Below are positions 24,960-39,454 of a stretch of DNA of 64,000 nucleotides, piece by piece; position 1 is the stretch's first letter; the number at the start of each line of letters is the position of its first letter. Location of the stretch: assembly GCF_004379255.2 (NCBI RefSeq), contig NC_056040.1, forward strand, positions 1,530,257 to 1,594,256, written 5' to 3'. The notes beneath the pieces are model-generated. The model was given only the letters and a program-made list of their open reading frames with translations, made no database searches and had not been told where the DNA came from. The stretch is from Salvia splendens. Its lineage: Eukaryota > Streptophyta > Magnoliopsida > Lamiales > Lamiaceae. The position numbers and the translations under genes were made by a program.

Positions 24960-26200
24960 AACTGCAGGCATATGCATTCGAGATATCAACAAACATAAGC
25001 TTAGCTAACCTAAATCCAATGCAAATGAAGCTAAGAAGATTTGGCTGTATTAGGATAAAAACAAATGTTTATCATCATATAAAACTGTTAGGTCAAGAAC
25101 ACAATAATATTATGTAAATTTACACTGAGAATCCAAAGATTCCATGAATATAGAATTTTATAAATGAAATCACATGTGACCATTAGTGCTGTCGTTGAGT
25201 CCTTTCAACCAATGTAACACAGTTATGTGACTTTAAACTTCTTTACTTCATTCAATAGCTAAATGTGCATAGTTTATGAGGTGCAATGTCCCAAACAGAA
25301 CCGGCCAGAACAACATGAACACAAACTATCTTTATGCTGGTTTAGAGGATGGAGTGAATGGTCAAATGTTCGTGACACATAGACAACTTTACCAAAACAA
25401 TGCAATGTGCTCATATCTTAGCAATACCAGCAAGACCAATTACAAACTAGTGAACACTGATATGATGACAAATAACAAAACAATACAGTATAACTACAAA
25501 TTACAATCAGTTTACTGACAACTAAAAGCATATGAGCTTTCCACAGTCCACACCGTTACTTTTCCAGCGTTTTAACGATTAGAGTTGGATCACAAAGCAT
25601 AAAAATCCATCAATAGAGAGATTTACAAGGAGGAAGTGCTTTTTCATCTAACGCACCACCGACCAAAAAGCAACGGCGATAACACACTCGTTCACATCAA
25701 AAATCATAAAACGAAACACGCAATGTTCGCGCCGCTAGCAAACTCAAGCGATCGACGATCTATACCGACCGATCTACCACATACACGGATTAAATCAAGT
25801 GAACAAGCTGAAATGCGTACAATCAATACAATCGATTGCATAAAAAACCAAAAGGAATAAGAATAATCCGAAAACACTGTAAGAAACCAGGATCTGCATA
25901 TGACGAAACGCATTTTCACCTGTAACGGCGATGAGAGGCGAGACAGAGCACGGGAGGGAGAAATGCGCCTACAATGGAAGAAGGAAAATACTCAGATCTC
26001 CGCGCGAACGATACTCAAGCGTGAAAATGAAGGCAAGCGTTAGTTATTTATGCACGAGGTAAGAGTTGTAGAGAGATAAAAAAAACCCTAGAGAGAGAGA
26101 AGAGGAGCTGAGTAAAGGCAAAGCTTCCACACTGAGCTGCTGTGGGATTCGTCACGCCTTCCCGCTCTGTTTTGTGCTTGGCTTAGTTTGCCTTCCAAAC
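24960..26200 (-). other. 5' leader intron, first exon and promoter of the pyrophosphatase gene
   Basis: Donor CGTTACAG/GTGAAA at about 25921 and acceptor CCTGCAG at 24962 bound a leader intron. The region above 25921 is purine-rich leader and promoter. Open frames at 25276-25518 and 25636-25860 lie in the intron and are not gene-like. Confidence 0.55.
26083..26091. promoter_or_regulatory. telo-box in the pyrophosphatase leader/promoter
   Basis: AAACCCTAG directly upstream of a GA-rich tract, in the probable leader of the minus-strand PPA gene. Such boxes act in either orientation. Confidence 0.4.
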
Positions 26201-27371
26201 ACGAGTATAAATACGGGACAGTTCTGACGTTTTTTACTGAGCACGTGTCGAGTTATGATTGGTAATTTTCTGACGATAGTGGACTCAATTGGACACCTGT
26301 CTCTTGAGATATTTCCGCTTCTTCAAAAAGTCGTAACTGAACAATTAGAGATGGGTCATTTTTCATTTTGGCAAAATATTAAATTTTTTATTATTTTTTC
26401 TTCTTTATTTTAACCTATTTAAATTCATAAACATTTACCGTCTCATTTCTCCGTGTATAAATATATTACTATTAGACGTCAGTTTTAATAAACAGTTTTA
26501 AAAATTGCAATATGAATCATACTATATTATAAAAACTTTGTTTCATAAAACTAGTTAATTTCTATTTTTATAAACTTTTTTATCACATGTACATTATTAA
26601 TAATATACGATTTAACACTATTTCAATTAGATTTTTATTTTTTATTAGTTTCACATTAAAATTGATATCATCTTTAAAATTACAATTGTTAGGACATGTA
26701 AAGTATTCATTTTGTGATAAAATAAGTGAAATGAATTTGTTGATATAATAGTAGACGTGTTCTTTCATTAATTGTAATTTAGATTTTAGAATTTGTCTCA
26801 GGTTTCAAGTTAAGAGCTAGTTGCTTTTTCTTTATTTACCACTATAATATTTTTAAATTTAACAAACTAATAATAAAATATTAGTTTTTAAAAAATTATA
26901 CGTAGTAAAATTTTATAAGTTGAGTATAATTTGTAAATACATTGCTACTCTTTGCTAAATACATAATATCCTTACTTTCCAAATGCTATTTATGGATCCA
27001 TTTGGTATTTTTAGAATAACTAACAATTATTTTTTCGAAGAATCTCATAACTTAAAATAAAGTACTACTAATACAAAATTAAATCCATCAAATGCTAACA
27101 GAATTAACAATATTTGAAAAATTAGAATAAAAAGTTTATTAACTTTGGAGTCGTCTCAGCTGAGATTCGCTTCCCTCTTCGTTTTTCATCGTTTCTCATT
27201 AATCAGACCCTCGATCTGGTACAAATTTTGTTTTTTTTTCGGAAATTGTATGCCGTAATTAATTTTTTCAATTTTTTAAATTCCAAACGATGTGATGAAA
27301 AATGATCATAATTGACAGCTTATTCTGTTTGCTTAATCAAAATAAAATTGAATAAATCCGAAGTTAATCAG
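26201..27371. other. Shared divergent upstream region of PPA and RabE
   Basis: About 1.2 kb, very AT-rich. The last 230 bp (from about 27150) is less AT-rich and is the probable promoter-proximal leader of the Rab gene. No other gene seen. Confidence 0.45.
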
Positions 27372-29780
<2,409 letters not shown>

Positions 29781-30625
29781 ACGGTGTCGCCTTTGGAGAT
29801 TGGATGGCTGCCCTTAAAATTGACCGTTTTGACGATGTCCATGTTGCCTGTAACGACGCCCCTCTCTTTAATTATTTTTAGATGCCACACAATAATGTTA
29901 TATTTACATTTATTGGATGGATCAATGGATTCATATAATTCTCATGAATTTTCTACAATTTTTCTTTGTAAATTACTATAGTACAGAACGGATTCATTTA
30001 GGCTGGTTTTCTCTCTTATTTTATCATATGTTTTGGCGGATTTTGCTATACATGTACTAGTAGTATTTAGTTACTTTACTCTTCTATTGAAAGGAATTAT
30101 ACATATGGCGTGTGCCAATGTCATATTCAAATTTTTGCAAACAGACATTATTTAGTCATTAATTGATAATGTATGTGTTTGGCAAAATATATAAGGGTGC
30201 GTATTGCTGCAAAATTCATGAAATCTGGCAAAATTTTAGTCTTTCTGCACATAATTGGTTAGAAATCCAATGAAATCCAACATTGCTTGTGATTACCTCA
30301 CAACAATATATTCTAATTGCCTATATGAAACATATTATTAATGTACTACTCATATCTTTTACTTTGAATATGTAAACTAGTGTGTCATCGAAATGAAAAA
30401 GTTTCTTTGTATGAGATTCGAAACAATATATATATTCAAATTTCGACTATCACATTAAATATAAATTAAAATTTACACATATTAAAGCACGGGTGACAAT
30501 TACAAACAGTGTTGAGCTTCATAGTTTTTTTCATCAATTTTTAAATTATAAATAAATCAGAATTTGATTAAATTTCCTTATTTTTCTACAATTTGTTTAG
30601 TATAGAAATGAAGTACTAGGAGTTA
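29781..30625. other. 3' region of RabE and intergenic DNA
   Basis: Probable 3' untranslated sequence to about 30.0 kb, then AT-rich DNA with no recognisable gene or element. Confidence 0.4.
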
Positions 30626-31417
30626 GAGCATCCGCACCGGTGGCGCCGTAACCCGCGTCCGTCCGCGCCGCTGGCACGGCGCTGCTCGATGCATCGAGCA
30701 GCGGCGTGCCAACAAGCAGGTGACGTGGCGGCACGCGATTGGGCAACGACATAGCTATTGCCTTTGAATATTTTTTTATTTAAAATTCGTTATTTAATTA
30801 TAAATAATGATAAAAAAAAAATATTTTCCAAATCCCAAAAATATTGCCGTTTTTTTGCCCATTTTTCTGAATTTTTTATATTTTTTTCCCCTAAAATCAT
30901 GTTCACGTGTATTATCTTACACAACATGATTATAGCCGACGAAGGGCCGAGGGCGGCTAGCTTCTACGACGAGGATGAAGTCGGAAGCTCAACAACGAGG
31001 TCTCCCCCACGCCGAGGTGAGCATACGACGGTTGGCCAGAGGATCGAGACAAGGCACACAATGCGCGATACCCGAACCCACATTCAGCTACAAGAAGACC
31101 TAATCAAACACATGTGGGCGAAATTCGGCAACGAGTAGTGATTTTTTTAATTTTAAGTATTTTAATTATGTAATTTTTAATTTTTAAGATTTTAATTATG
31201 TCGTTTTTATTTTATTTGTCATTTGTAATATTATTTAGGTTTTTTTAATGAATTTTAGTATTATGGAAATGTTTTTGTTTAATTGAATTTTAAATTAATT
31301 GTGCTCGTCCTTGCGGAAGAGCACAGCTGTGGGTGTTGTGCTCTTGCCAGAAAGCTGACAGAAAAAGTGGGGCGGCCCACAACCGTGCCGCTGGCAAGAG
31401 CACGGTTATGAATGCTC
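30626..31417 (+). mobile_element. PIF/Harbinger deletion derivative carrying a transposase 3' end
   Basis: Ends begin GAGCATCCGCACCGGTGG and, inverted, GAGCATTCATAACCGTGC. A perfect TTA target duplication flanks it (30623-30625 and 31418-31420). The left subterminal part is rich in G+C (GCCGCTGGCACGGCG-type stems). The interior retains the C-terminal end of a transposase. Length 792 bp. It shares both ends and much of the interior with the element at 32246-32959, which lies in the opposite orientation. Confidence 0.88.
30899..31138 (+). pseudogene. Harbinger transposase, C-terminal fragment
   Basis: Open frame of 79 codons beginning MFTCIILHNMIIADEGPRA. The CIILHNMI phrase marks the end of the DDE nuclease domain in plant ALP1/HARBI1-like proteins, and the following Asp/Glu-rich stretch and the HTVGQ-like and LQEDLIKHMWAKFGN segments match their usual tail. 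The rest of the gene has been deleted, the sequence upstream being A/T-rich leader-like DNA. No function is expected. Confidence 0.8.
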
Positions 31418-32245
31418 TTAGGCACACCGCTGAAATAATGAGCACCGACCGACAGCCAAGATAGTGTTAGTCGATTTGTGTGTATGTTATGTATAGTAAC
31501 TGAGTGCTGCGGTTGCCATTTCTAGATAGAGAGAGAGCAGCGGTGATGGTTGAAGTTGATGACTAGAGATCGAAGTAAAATAGAAATAATACTACTCACC
31601 TCCCCGTACTAGCTAATCCCTTATAATTAAAATAATCTCAGAATTCAATCATATATATTATTTTATCTAAAATACCGAACCCACCTAATTTTATTACTTT
31701 CATTCGACTCAATTTCAAAAAATATTTTTTAAAAATGCTAAAAAAATTTAATTATTTATACTTTTACATATCTTCTAAAAACAGAAATTTAAAAATAACA
31801 TATACTATTGATATGAAATTAGTAAATTACCATGAGAAAACAAAAAATAATATTAATAAATACTAGATCGAAGTTGTGAAAAGTTTCTCAGAGGAGATGC
31901 AACTAATTTTATGGGATAAAAAATAGTACTATTAGTTTTATAAAAATGTGAGAAAAAGAGTTTGTAAAATGAATTGTATTTATTAACAATAGTATACTTA
32001 GTAAAAAATAGTACTCCATGAGATAATTATTCATGAATGAACGAACTAAAACTGAAATGATTTCGTTCAGTATTAAGAGTTTCGGTTGAATTTGATAAGA
32101 ATTTTAAAATATAAAAGAAATAGATAAAAAAATTAGTTGAATATGATAACAATTCTTATGTATTAATTTTACTAAAAAAGTAATTGAATTGAGATTTCAA
32201 AGAGACTAAAATGATAAATGATATACGGGGAGTATAAGATACTAA
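31418..32245. other. DNA between the two Harbinger derivatives
   Basis: AT-rich sequence with no recognisable gene. Short GA run at about 31530. Confidence 0.4.
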
Positions 32246-32959
32246 GAGCATCCACAACCGTGCTCTTGCCAGCGGCACGGTTGTGGGCCCGGGCGGTACT
32301 ATTCATGCCTGCTCTCTGGCAAGAGCACAACACCCACAACTGTGCTCTTCCGCAAGGACGAGCACAATTAATATAAAATTCAATTACACAAAAACATTTC
32401 CATAATATTAAAATTCATTTAAAACCCACAATAAATATTACAAATGACAAATAAAATTAAACATTGCATAATTAAAATCCTAAAAATTAAAAATTACATA
32501 ATTAAAATCCTAAAAATTAAAAATTACATAATTAAAATCCTAAAAATGAGAGATGATTTGATGTGATAAATGAGAGATGATTTGATGTGATAAATGGATG
32601 ATGAATGTGTGTATTTATAGATGATTTTGGGGAAAAAAAATAAAAAAAAAAATCAAAAAAATTCAGAAAAAACGGGAAAAAAACGGCCATATTTTTGGGA
32701 TTTGGAAAATATTTTTTTTTATTTTTTAGCATTATTTATAATTAAATACCGATTTTTTAAAAAAAAAATAAAAAAAAGTTTAAACACAACGGCTATGCCG
32801 TTGACGAATGGGAGCGCGCCACGTGTGCGTCCGCTGGCACAGACGTGCTCGATACATCGAGCAGCGCCGTGCCAGCGGCGCGGCTGCAGCGGCAGCGGTC
32901 CTGCGCCTTGCCAACGGCGCGGACGGCGGTGGCGTCTTTCGCCACCGCTGCGGATGCTC
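32246..32959 (-). mobile_element. PIF/Harbinger MITE-like derivative, opposite orientation
   Basis: Left end GAGCATCCACAACCGTGC and right end, inverted, GAGCATCCGCAGCGGTGG, flanked by a perfect TAA duplication (32243-32245 and 32960-32962). Read on the minus strand it matches the 30626 element at both ends, including CAAATCCCAAAAATAT and the stretch around GGACGAGCACAATTAA. It lacks the transposase remnant. Two short tandem repeats occur inside (units ending TAAAAATTAAAAATTACATA at 32440-32545, and GATGATTTGATGTGATAAAT at about 32555-32595). Its right end is about 500 bp upstream of the trihelix start codon. Confidence 0.87.
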
Positions 32960-33455
32960 TAATTATTAACGGAAAGAGAAAAGGGAAGGGAAAGAATAGT
33001 GAGGATAGTAGGTTTAGGTAGATGGTGGGAAAAGGGTGGTAGGGTGGGTGGGGATAGGGTGGCGTCGCGTCCGGTGGTGATGGGTAGTGTGGGGTTCACT
33101 GCGCACACACCGCAGCAGCGCAAGCTAGCATCCATCACCCCTCGTCACCATCCACCCCCTCTGCCCACTCTCTTTTGCCACTACAACCTAATTCAATCCC
33201 TTCTCCCTCTCTCACATCATCATTTCAATCACCTCCCACCACCACCCTCACCCACCGCACCTTCTCGCTATCGTGCGCCTCATGCTGTTCATTCCTATCC
33301 AGTACCCATCTCCTCTCCATTTATTCCCAATTCATCCCTCTCTCCACTCAATTCTTCTTCCCAATCATCAATTTCACAAATAATTAAGTGCAATACTTCT
33401 TCTCAATCATCAATTTCAATCATAGTTAAGTTCCGAAATCGATACTAACCACGAG

Positions 33456-34577
33456 ATGTCGTCGGCCGGAGACGCGGTGACGGTGGCTGAACCAGCTGAG
33501 AAGCCTCCGCGGCGGTTTCCGCCGCCGTGCTGGACGCAGGAGGAGACCTTGGTCCTCATCGAGGAGTACCGGGAGCGGTGGTATGCCCTCCGCCGCGGCT
33601 ACCTCCGGACGGCTGACTGGGACGCGGTCGCCGCCGCTGTGGCGAGCCGCTGTGCTGCCGGCGCGTCCCCGGCGAAGACCTCCGCGCAGTGCCGCCACAA
33701 GATCGAGAAGCTCCGCCAGCGCTACAGAGCGGAGAGGCAGCGTGCCGCCGCGCTCCCGCCGCACCACGGCGGTAGGTACTTCTCGTCGTGGTTCTTCTTC
33801 GAGAACATGGACGCGATGGAGAACGGCACCGCGCCGCCGCCGATCGCGCAGAAGCAGGAGGATTCCGGCGACGGATCAGCTCGGCTGAAGTCTTTGCTGG
33901 ATCAGAATATTGTTAAATTGAAGCTCAAATCGAAGAACAGCGCCGAATTAGGATTCGCCGACGGCGTCAAACCTAAGAGATTCAGCTCTGGAACTCAGAT
34001 CCCGATCGATTACGCAGAAATTCCAGAGGAAAACATCTCTCACGAGCAGGATCTCGCGAGCTACGGAAGCAGATCTCAACCGATAACCGCAATTCCAAAA
34101 TCCTCATTCAAATCCAGATCGAAGAACTCTGGCAAGATATTCAACAATTTCAACATCAGCGACGGATTCAACCACCAACTGTTCCAATCGAAGCTAGAGA
34201 ATTTCGACAGTATAAGAAACAGGCAGAGTCCAAACGAAGAATTCTGGATGAGAGTTCCAGCAAACCACAACAACAACAGTAGCAACAAATTCGCAGCAGT
34301 GATCGGCGGCGGCGGAGCGAAGAGGGGGAGGAGCGCGGTGGAGGAGATCGTGGCGTCGATAAAAACGCTGGGCGAAGGATTCGTGAGAATGGAGAATGCG
34401 AAGATGGAGATGGCGCGTGAGATGGAGGCGGCGCGGATGGAGATGGAGATGAAGCGGAACGAGATGATGCTGGAATCGCAGAAGCAGATTGTGGATGCTT
34501 TTTTGAAGGGATTGTTTGAGCTCAAGAACAGCAAGAAGATGAAAACTGTTCAACCTGCTACAGATTCGCCTCGCTAA
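33456..34577 (+). CDS. Trihelix transcription factor, ASIL/SIP1 clade-like
   Basis: A single-exon gene of 373 aa. The trihelix DNA-binding domain is at residues about 25-95: CWTQEETLVLIEEYRERWYA, a central W in TADWDAVAAAV, and a third helix KTSAQCRHKIEKLRQRYRAE. Plant GT/trihelix domains carry three such Trp-type positions; the third is replaced by a bulky residue (Leu or Ile), as is common outside the GT-1 clade. The middle is disordered and Ser/Asn-rich. The C-terminus (about 300-355) is a long Met/Glu/Lys-rich coiled coil (KMEMAREMEAARMEMEMKRN), typical of SIP1/ASIL proteins. The protein is nuclear and acts as a DNA-binding regulator; ASIL members repress seed-maturation genes, an assignment that is only inference here. 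The first 440 bp of the coding region are rich in G+C. A pyrimidine-rich leader (33130-33450) precedes it. Confidence 0.9.
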   Translation: MSSAGDAVTVAEPAEKPPRRFPPPCWTQEETLVLIEEYRERWYALRRGYLRTADWDAVAAAVASRCAAGASPAKTSAQCRHKIEKLRQRYRAERQRAAALPPHHGGRYFSSWFFFENMDAMENGTAPPPIAQKQEDSGDGSARLKSLLDQNIVKLKLKSKNSAELGFADGVKPKRFSSGTQIPIDYAEIPEENISHEQDLASYGSRSQPITAIPKSSFKSRSKNSGKIFNNFNISDGFNHQLFQSKLENFDSIRNRQSPNEEFWMRVPANHNNNSSNKFAAVIGGGGAKRGRSAVEEIVASIKTLGEGFVRMENAKMEMAREMEAARMEMEMKRNEMMLESQKQIVDAFLKGLFELKNSKKMKTVQPATDSPR

Positions 34578-35066
34578 TGTACTGTATTTTCTTTTTTTTT
34601 TTCCATCTTTTTTGATAAATGTTTATAATGTATGGAGTTTGGTAGTAATTTATTCAGTTTTGTATGCATTTTAAATAAAAAAACAAATTGAATATTAACA
34701 ATGCCTTTGAATGATTATAAACTGATTTTTTTATTAAAATAATCTTCTGTATATTTGGTGTCGGAAACAATCACTTTGACCAATATCTATGGATTTGAGT
34801 TTTATGATGAAATACATATAAATGATTTGGTTGATTTATCAGAGCATACACAACGGTGAGCAGGACGATGTTCGTGAGAAAATTTCTAGATAAGAGTTAA
34901 GAAAATTTCTATGAAAAAATTTAGGAGAGGTTAAACATCGATTAAAGGACGTGAGAATAAAGTGAAGTAAGAGATAAAAAAAGGAAATGAAACCTTGGGC
35001 AATCCGCCATCATATGGAAGACACCACCAGTAGCCATCTGCGCTAGCTAGCTCTACACGTGTAATA
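34578..35066. other. 3' region of the trihelix gene and intergenic DNA
   Basis: No further gene. Contains probable 3' untranslated sequence and AT-rich DNA. Confidence 0.4.
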
Positions 35067-35321
35067 TACTCCCTCCATCTCGTAATAGGAGTCCTATTTA
35101 GTTATGCCACAAATTTTGAGAAATATAAAGAAAAGTGAGTTGAATAAGTTAGTGGAATATAAGTCTCACTTATATGTATTAGGTTTATAATAAAATCTGA
35201 GTGGAATAAGTTGGTGGATGTTGGGTCTACTTACCAATTATGGTAAAGTGAAATATGACTCTTATTTTGGGACGGACCGAAATGACAAAATATAACTCTT
35301 ATTGTGGGATGGAAGGAGTAT
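35067..35321. mobile_element. Stowaway-type MITE
   Basis: TACTCCCTCCATCTCGTAAT at the left and the inverted ATTGTGGGATGGAAGGAGTA at the right, 255 bp, non-coding. Confidence 0.78.
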
Positions 35322-35698
35322 TTAATAATAAGAAAAATCCCGAGGGCCCATGGCCCCAGGCCTTACTGTGGCTTCGTCACTGCTTGTGTCTTAGGTTAGG
35401 CAATTGACTTGTCTCATCTATTGGGATGCTTCTCCAACGTACCATCCCAGAGTGTATACGTGATAAAACCTAGTTTCATCGACATATAAAATCTTGTATT
35501 GCCTACTTAATTTACTCACTCAAAATCCAAACAGGCACCTATTTGTAGGCGGAGGATGAAGCTTCATACATTCACAAATCATTGGATTGAATATGAAAAT
35601 AATATAATAATTAGTATCCGGTTCATTTCATAACAAAAGCAAACATTTGACGAAATTAATTCACGCGATGGCTAGCAAGAGTTGGATATTAACTGTAA

Positions 35699-35908
35699 GG
35701 AGGAGGCAAGCAAAATCCGAAAAAGTGGCTGGTGGGCCTCATCGACGACTGCATACCCCATCCATGCATGGTTCTTGAGTGTCCAACGTCGCGAACCCAC
35801 CTCTTTCTATAAAATCCTGCCATAACTTACAAATGCACTTGCATCTCATAATGATTTTAATGCGGACTCGTTCAAGGACGCCCCTCAATCTTGGGGTAGA
35901 TCCTTCAT
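35699..35908 (-). pseudogene. F-box gene relic
   Basis: On the minus strand, fragments match the F-box genes at 56.1 and 61.3 kb: RIKIIMRCKCICKLWQDFI (F-box helix region), then EPCM, then GYAVVDEAHQPLFRI. The equivalent of the ATG is at 35908, but a stop follows after seven codons. The segment between the PCM and GYAVV equivalents is deleted and the remaining three quarters of the gene are missing. It is clearly dead. A Stowaway element starts 24 bp upstream of the former start. Confidence 0.8.
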
Positions 35909-35931
35909 TATTTTGCAAAAAATGATAAAAG

Positions 35932-36164
35932 TACTCCCTCCGTCCCAACTAAGTTGAGTCGTATTCCCTTTTGGGATGTCCCAACAAAGTTGAATCATTT
36001 CCCTTTTTGACATAAACAAAACATCCAATCACTCTTACTTTATTTCATCAGTTACTTTACTCTCTCTTCATCTCTCCTACTTTTTCTCTTTCCTATTTTA
36101 TTATACTTTCATTTAATCCCGTGCCCAAAAGTTTTGTACCAATTTAATTGGGACGGAGAGAGTA
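35932..36164. mobile_element. Stowaway-type MITE
   Basis: TACTCCCTCCGTCCCAACTA with inverted AATTGGGACGGAGAGAGTA, 233 bp, next to TA. Non-coding. Confidence 0.82.
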
Positions 36165-36239
36165 ATAAATACAAGGCAATGATATGTTATGCCCTGCTTG
36201 GTAGGATGGAATGAAACGACAAAATGGAGTGATTCCAAC

Positions 36240-36395
36240 TTAAAAAAAATTAAACTCTTATATAAAGGAGAAAGTTATAAATAAACTCCTATAAAAAAGA
36301 TGAAATAGCAACTGATGTCAAGAAGACTCGAACTCGATACCTCATACAATAATGTTTAAACTCCTTGCCGCTAGGACAAAGACTCTTTGCTTAGT
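36240..36395 (-). mobile_element. SINE-like, tRNA-derived repeat
   Basis: On the minus strand, a promoter-like pair is visible: an A-box-like TAGCGGCAAGGAG at about 36362-36375 and a B-box-like GAGTTCGAGTCTT about 30 bp downstream. A homopolymeric T run near 36245 forms the 3' end. This spacing and these boxes are typical of plant SINEs with a pol III promoter. No target duplication was confirmed. Confidence 0.45.
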
Positions 36396-36814
36396 GTAAT
36401 GGAATGAATGTGAGAAAGGATAAAAAATGCTAAGTAAATCCAAACTTCTAGGTATGATGGAATGAAATGAGAAGGGAATGGAATGACAATTCCATTCCAT
36501 CCTTGTACAGTTGTACTTGGTAAGCACAAGGAATACAAAGAGAATATGATTGTTATTCATTGATTGATTCCAATCCTAAATTTGGTAACTACAAATAATA
36601 TATGAGTGGAAAAAAATCTTTCTAATGAGGTGAGACTCATTCAGTAACAATATTACAATCATTTTTTTTCAATCTCTCTTATTTTACCATTATGCATTAA
36701 AATCTATACCCAACAAAAGTTGATACTTTTGTGGGACAAATTGAGTACTACTTTTAGCAATGGACCTCACATTCCACTAACTTTATCTCACTCTCATTTT
36801 ATTAAAAAATTAAT

Positions 36815-37041
36815 ATTTCATTCGTCCCATAAGAGTATGCACTTTTGGTTAGACACGAGTTTTAATGCACAATTGGTAAAGTAATAGATATATAAAGAAA
36901 AAATAATTTAAATATTATTAGTGGAGAATGAGTCTCACCTCATTAGAGATAAAAGAGTTTCAAAAATTAGGAAGTGCATACTCTCGTCTCGTGTGACGGA
37001 CTAAAAGGAAATATTGCATACTCTTGTGAGATGGAGTAAGT
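36815..37041. mobile_element. Stowaway-type MITE, diverged
   Basis: TTCATTCGTCCCATAAGAGT at the left, and inverted ACTCTTGTGAGATGGAGTAA at the right. A second, one-ended relic with a similar phrase (TTTTGTGGGACAAATTGAGT) precedes it at about 36730, and another left end (CTTCCTCAGTTCTATGGTAA) follows at 37258. Confidence 0.6.
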
Positions 37042-38538
37042 ATAAAAGTATGACAACATATTCTACTAACTTTTTTAATCCACATTCTACTACATTAATT
37101 AAACATGTGCATGTTTTTGTGGATGAGTGAAGTATTTAAAATTATAAATACTAGTATCACGTAATCTTAATTCAATAGTTTTGTTTTAAGGCAGAATATT
37201 TGTTTGTTTCTATGTTATTGAGCAAAAACTCAAGCTTTTATAATTGAAAAGAAAATACTTCCTCAGTTCTATGGTAATAGAGTCAAATTATTTTCTGCAC
37301 TCGTTTTAGAAAAATAATGATAAATAGTTAAAGTGGAGGGAGGGTAAAGTAAGAGAGAATAATATACATGAGACGACTTGAGAGCGACACGATCATTTTT
37401 CCGGATCGAATTGCATACAAACTTTTTGGAGCAAATCCAAACTTTGGCAGCCATTTTATTAGTGTGTTGTCCTAACATAGTGACCTTGAATTAGGAAGAC
37501 ACGGTAAAGACTTTGGGGTGATTCTTATTGGTGAAGGGTCATTCTCGTTTGAGATGGTGGAGTTATCAACAAGTACTCAGAATGGAATTATAGAGTTAGG
37601 GACATGCCGAGGCAAGAAGAGATAGTGGGCAGGCTGCCGTCGTGAGAGGAAGTGCTACGACAACGCCGGCGTGTACACGCAACGACATTGATATTAGGTA
37701 ATGAGAATGGACAAGTCGGTGTACATTTTGTAGTATGATTCAATAAATGTCATAATAACACTATCATTGCAAATCTATTTTTTTTTTAAAGAAGCAATAC
37801 TAAGATATGGCGATAACAAAACTAAATCGTTTGTTAAAAAACTTTCACTAATATGGCAGAATTAGTGGTATGTTCATTTTGAATTATGTGGAATCTACTA
37901 TCATTTAACATTATAATTATTGGCATATAAAATATATTTGGAAGAAGTTTAAGAGGACAATGAGATCGGATATATAAAAACGATTTATTAGATTTAGTAA
38001 TTTGGAGAAACTAAGAAACACTTCAATTCTCAATATCAACTTGTAACTGATACATCCATACATAGGCATTATTCTCATATTCTAGAATACTTTATTATAT
38101 TATATTCTATACATCTAGATTATTCTTTACAATAATATAATTATAATATCCACATAATTTGACTACAAGTATCTAAATATTTTATCACACAACTCTATAA
38201 AATTCTACTCCTACGTAACATTTGCATTTAGATAATAAAAGTTTTTTACTTTCTTTTGGTCAACAATAATTTCCTTTGTGATCCAACTTTTCAGGAAACG
38301 TTGTGTTGATATGCAAATGTACACATGCAGCTCTAGTTTGATTTTAGTATCTTTTTATGTCTAGTTTAGTTTGAGTTTGATTGTTTTTATTTTCTTTGAA
38401 AATCTAAGATCAAAACTGCGAATTATGATATAACAAAAAGAGTTTTATTGATAATTATTTAGTATATAGGTATATAAATTTATTGTCAAGCCAAATTTCT
38501 GATAGGAATATCTTAGTTTTTTACAAAATTCCTCAAAA

Positions 38539-38772
38539 CTACTCCTTCCGTCCGTGAATAAGAGTCTCTTTTTGCCATTTTAGTCTGTTCGCGAATAGGA
38601 GTCCAGATTCATGGTAATATGGTCTCACCTTCCACTAACTCATTCCACTCACATTTTATTTAAAACTAATACATACAAGTGGTCCCCTATTATACTAATT
38701 TTTTTCCATCCACATTACTTAAAATTCGTGCCGCCAAGAAATGAGACTTCTAATGGCGGACGGATGGAGTAA
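38539..38772. mobile_element. Stowaway-type MITE in block A
   Basis: TACTCCTTCCGTCCGTGAAT with inverted AATGGCGGACGGATGGAGTA. The same element occupies the same place in block A' (58781-59052), so its insertion predates the block duplication. Confidence 0.8.
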
Positions 38773-39057
38773 TAAACATAATAAACCATTGTGAATCGTT
38801 ATCGACTTGAGCGAATCGAAGCTCGGGTATAAACAATAAAATAATTACACTAGACAATATATAATGGGCAATTGGCATACATGTGTCACAATATCTTCAA
38901 TACTTTCACAGTAGATAAATAGATTCAAATCATTATTGAATAATAAGTCTATCATTTGCTAAAACTTTGAATAATCTAATAATCATATACTTACTTGATA
39001 GTGCTATCCAAGATTGGTTGAAAGTATATTCCATTATCTTAGAGTTTGTGAATCTAT

Positions 39058-39268
39058 GCTTTATTTAGATGTGCTACATCGCATAAAAATAGTCGATTGT
39101 TATGCAAAAAGATATATCCAGTTGAATAAACAAAAACAAAAAAACACAAGAGTAAATAAAAAATTGGAGGAAAAGTAAGAATTGGGAACGAGAGAGATGT
39201 TTCTTAGGCATCTAAGAAAGTCTCTATAGATATTTATATTATAGGCTTTGGGAAGATATTCGTAAAAC
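39058..39268 (-). pseudogene. F-box relic within block A
   Basis: On the minus strand a leader-like stretch (TACGAATATCTTCCCAAAGC, near 39250) resembles the leader of the F-box genes. It is followed at 39058-39103 by a fragment of the F-box-associated C-terminal region (RLCLCDVAH-like). The whole F-box and centre are missing. The same relic is in block A'. Confidence 0.65.
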
Positions 39269-39454
39269 AAGATAGCATTAAATCCTAAATATATGGTTCC
39301 TAATATTTATATTTAGGGTTTCGAAAGTGATCAATAAATCTATCACCAGATCAATTCTTAATAAGACCGTCTTCAACCATCTACATTAATATTTCCATCT
39401 ACACTAATATTTAGTGTTATTCTATAAAAAAATACTATAAAATGAGTGGATTTT

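Larger units (their letters stand above)
37668..39446. repeat. Duplicated block A (copy of 57851-59789)
   Basis: Continuous match to block A' from GGCGTGTACACGCAACGACA to ATAAAATGAG, apart from small insertions and deletions. It includes a Stowaway element, a run around TTATCGACTTGAGCGAATC, and F-box relics on the minus strand. Outside these limits the flanks are unrelated. Confidence 0.92.

Noticed and set aside
33583..34553. Several overlapping frames on both strands in the trihelix gene
   Set aside because: They arise from the GC-rich, biased codons of the 373-aa trihelix frame and have no protein-like features.
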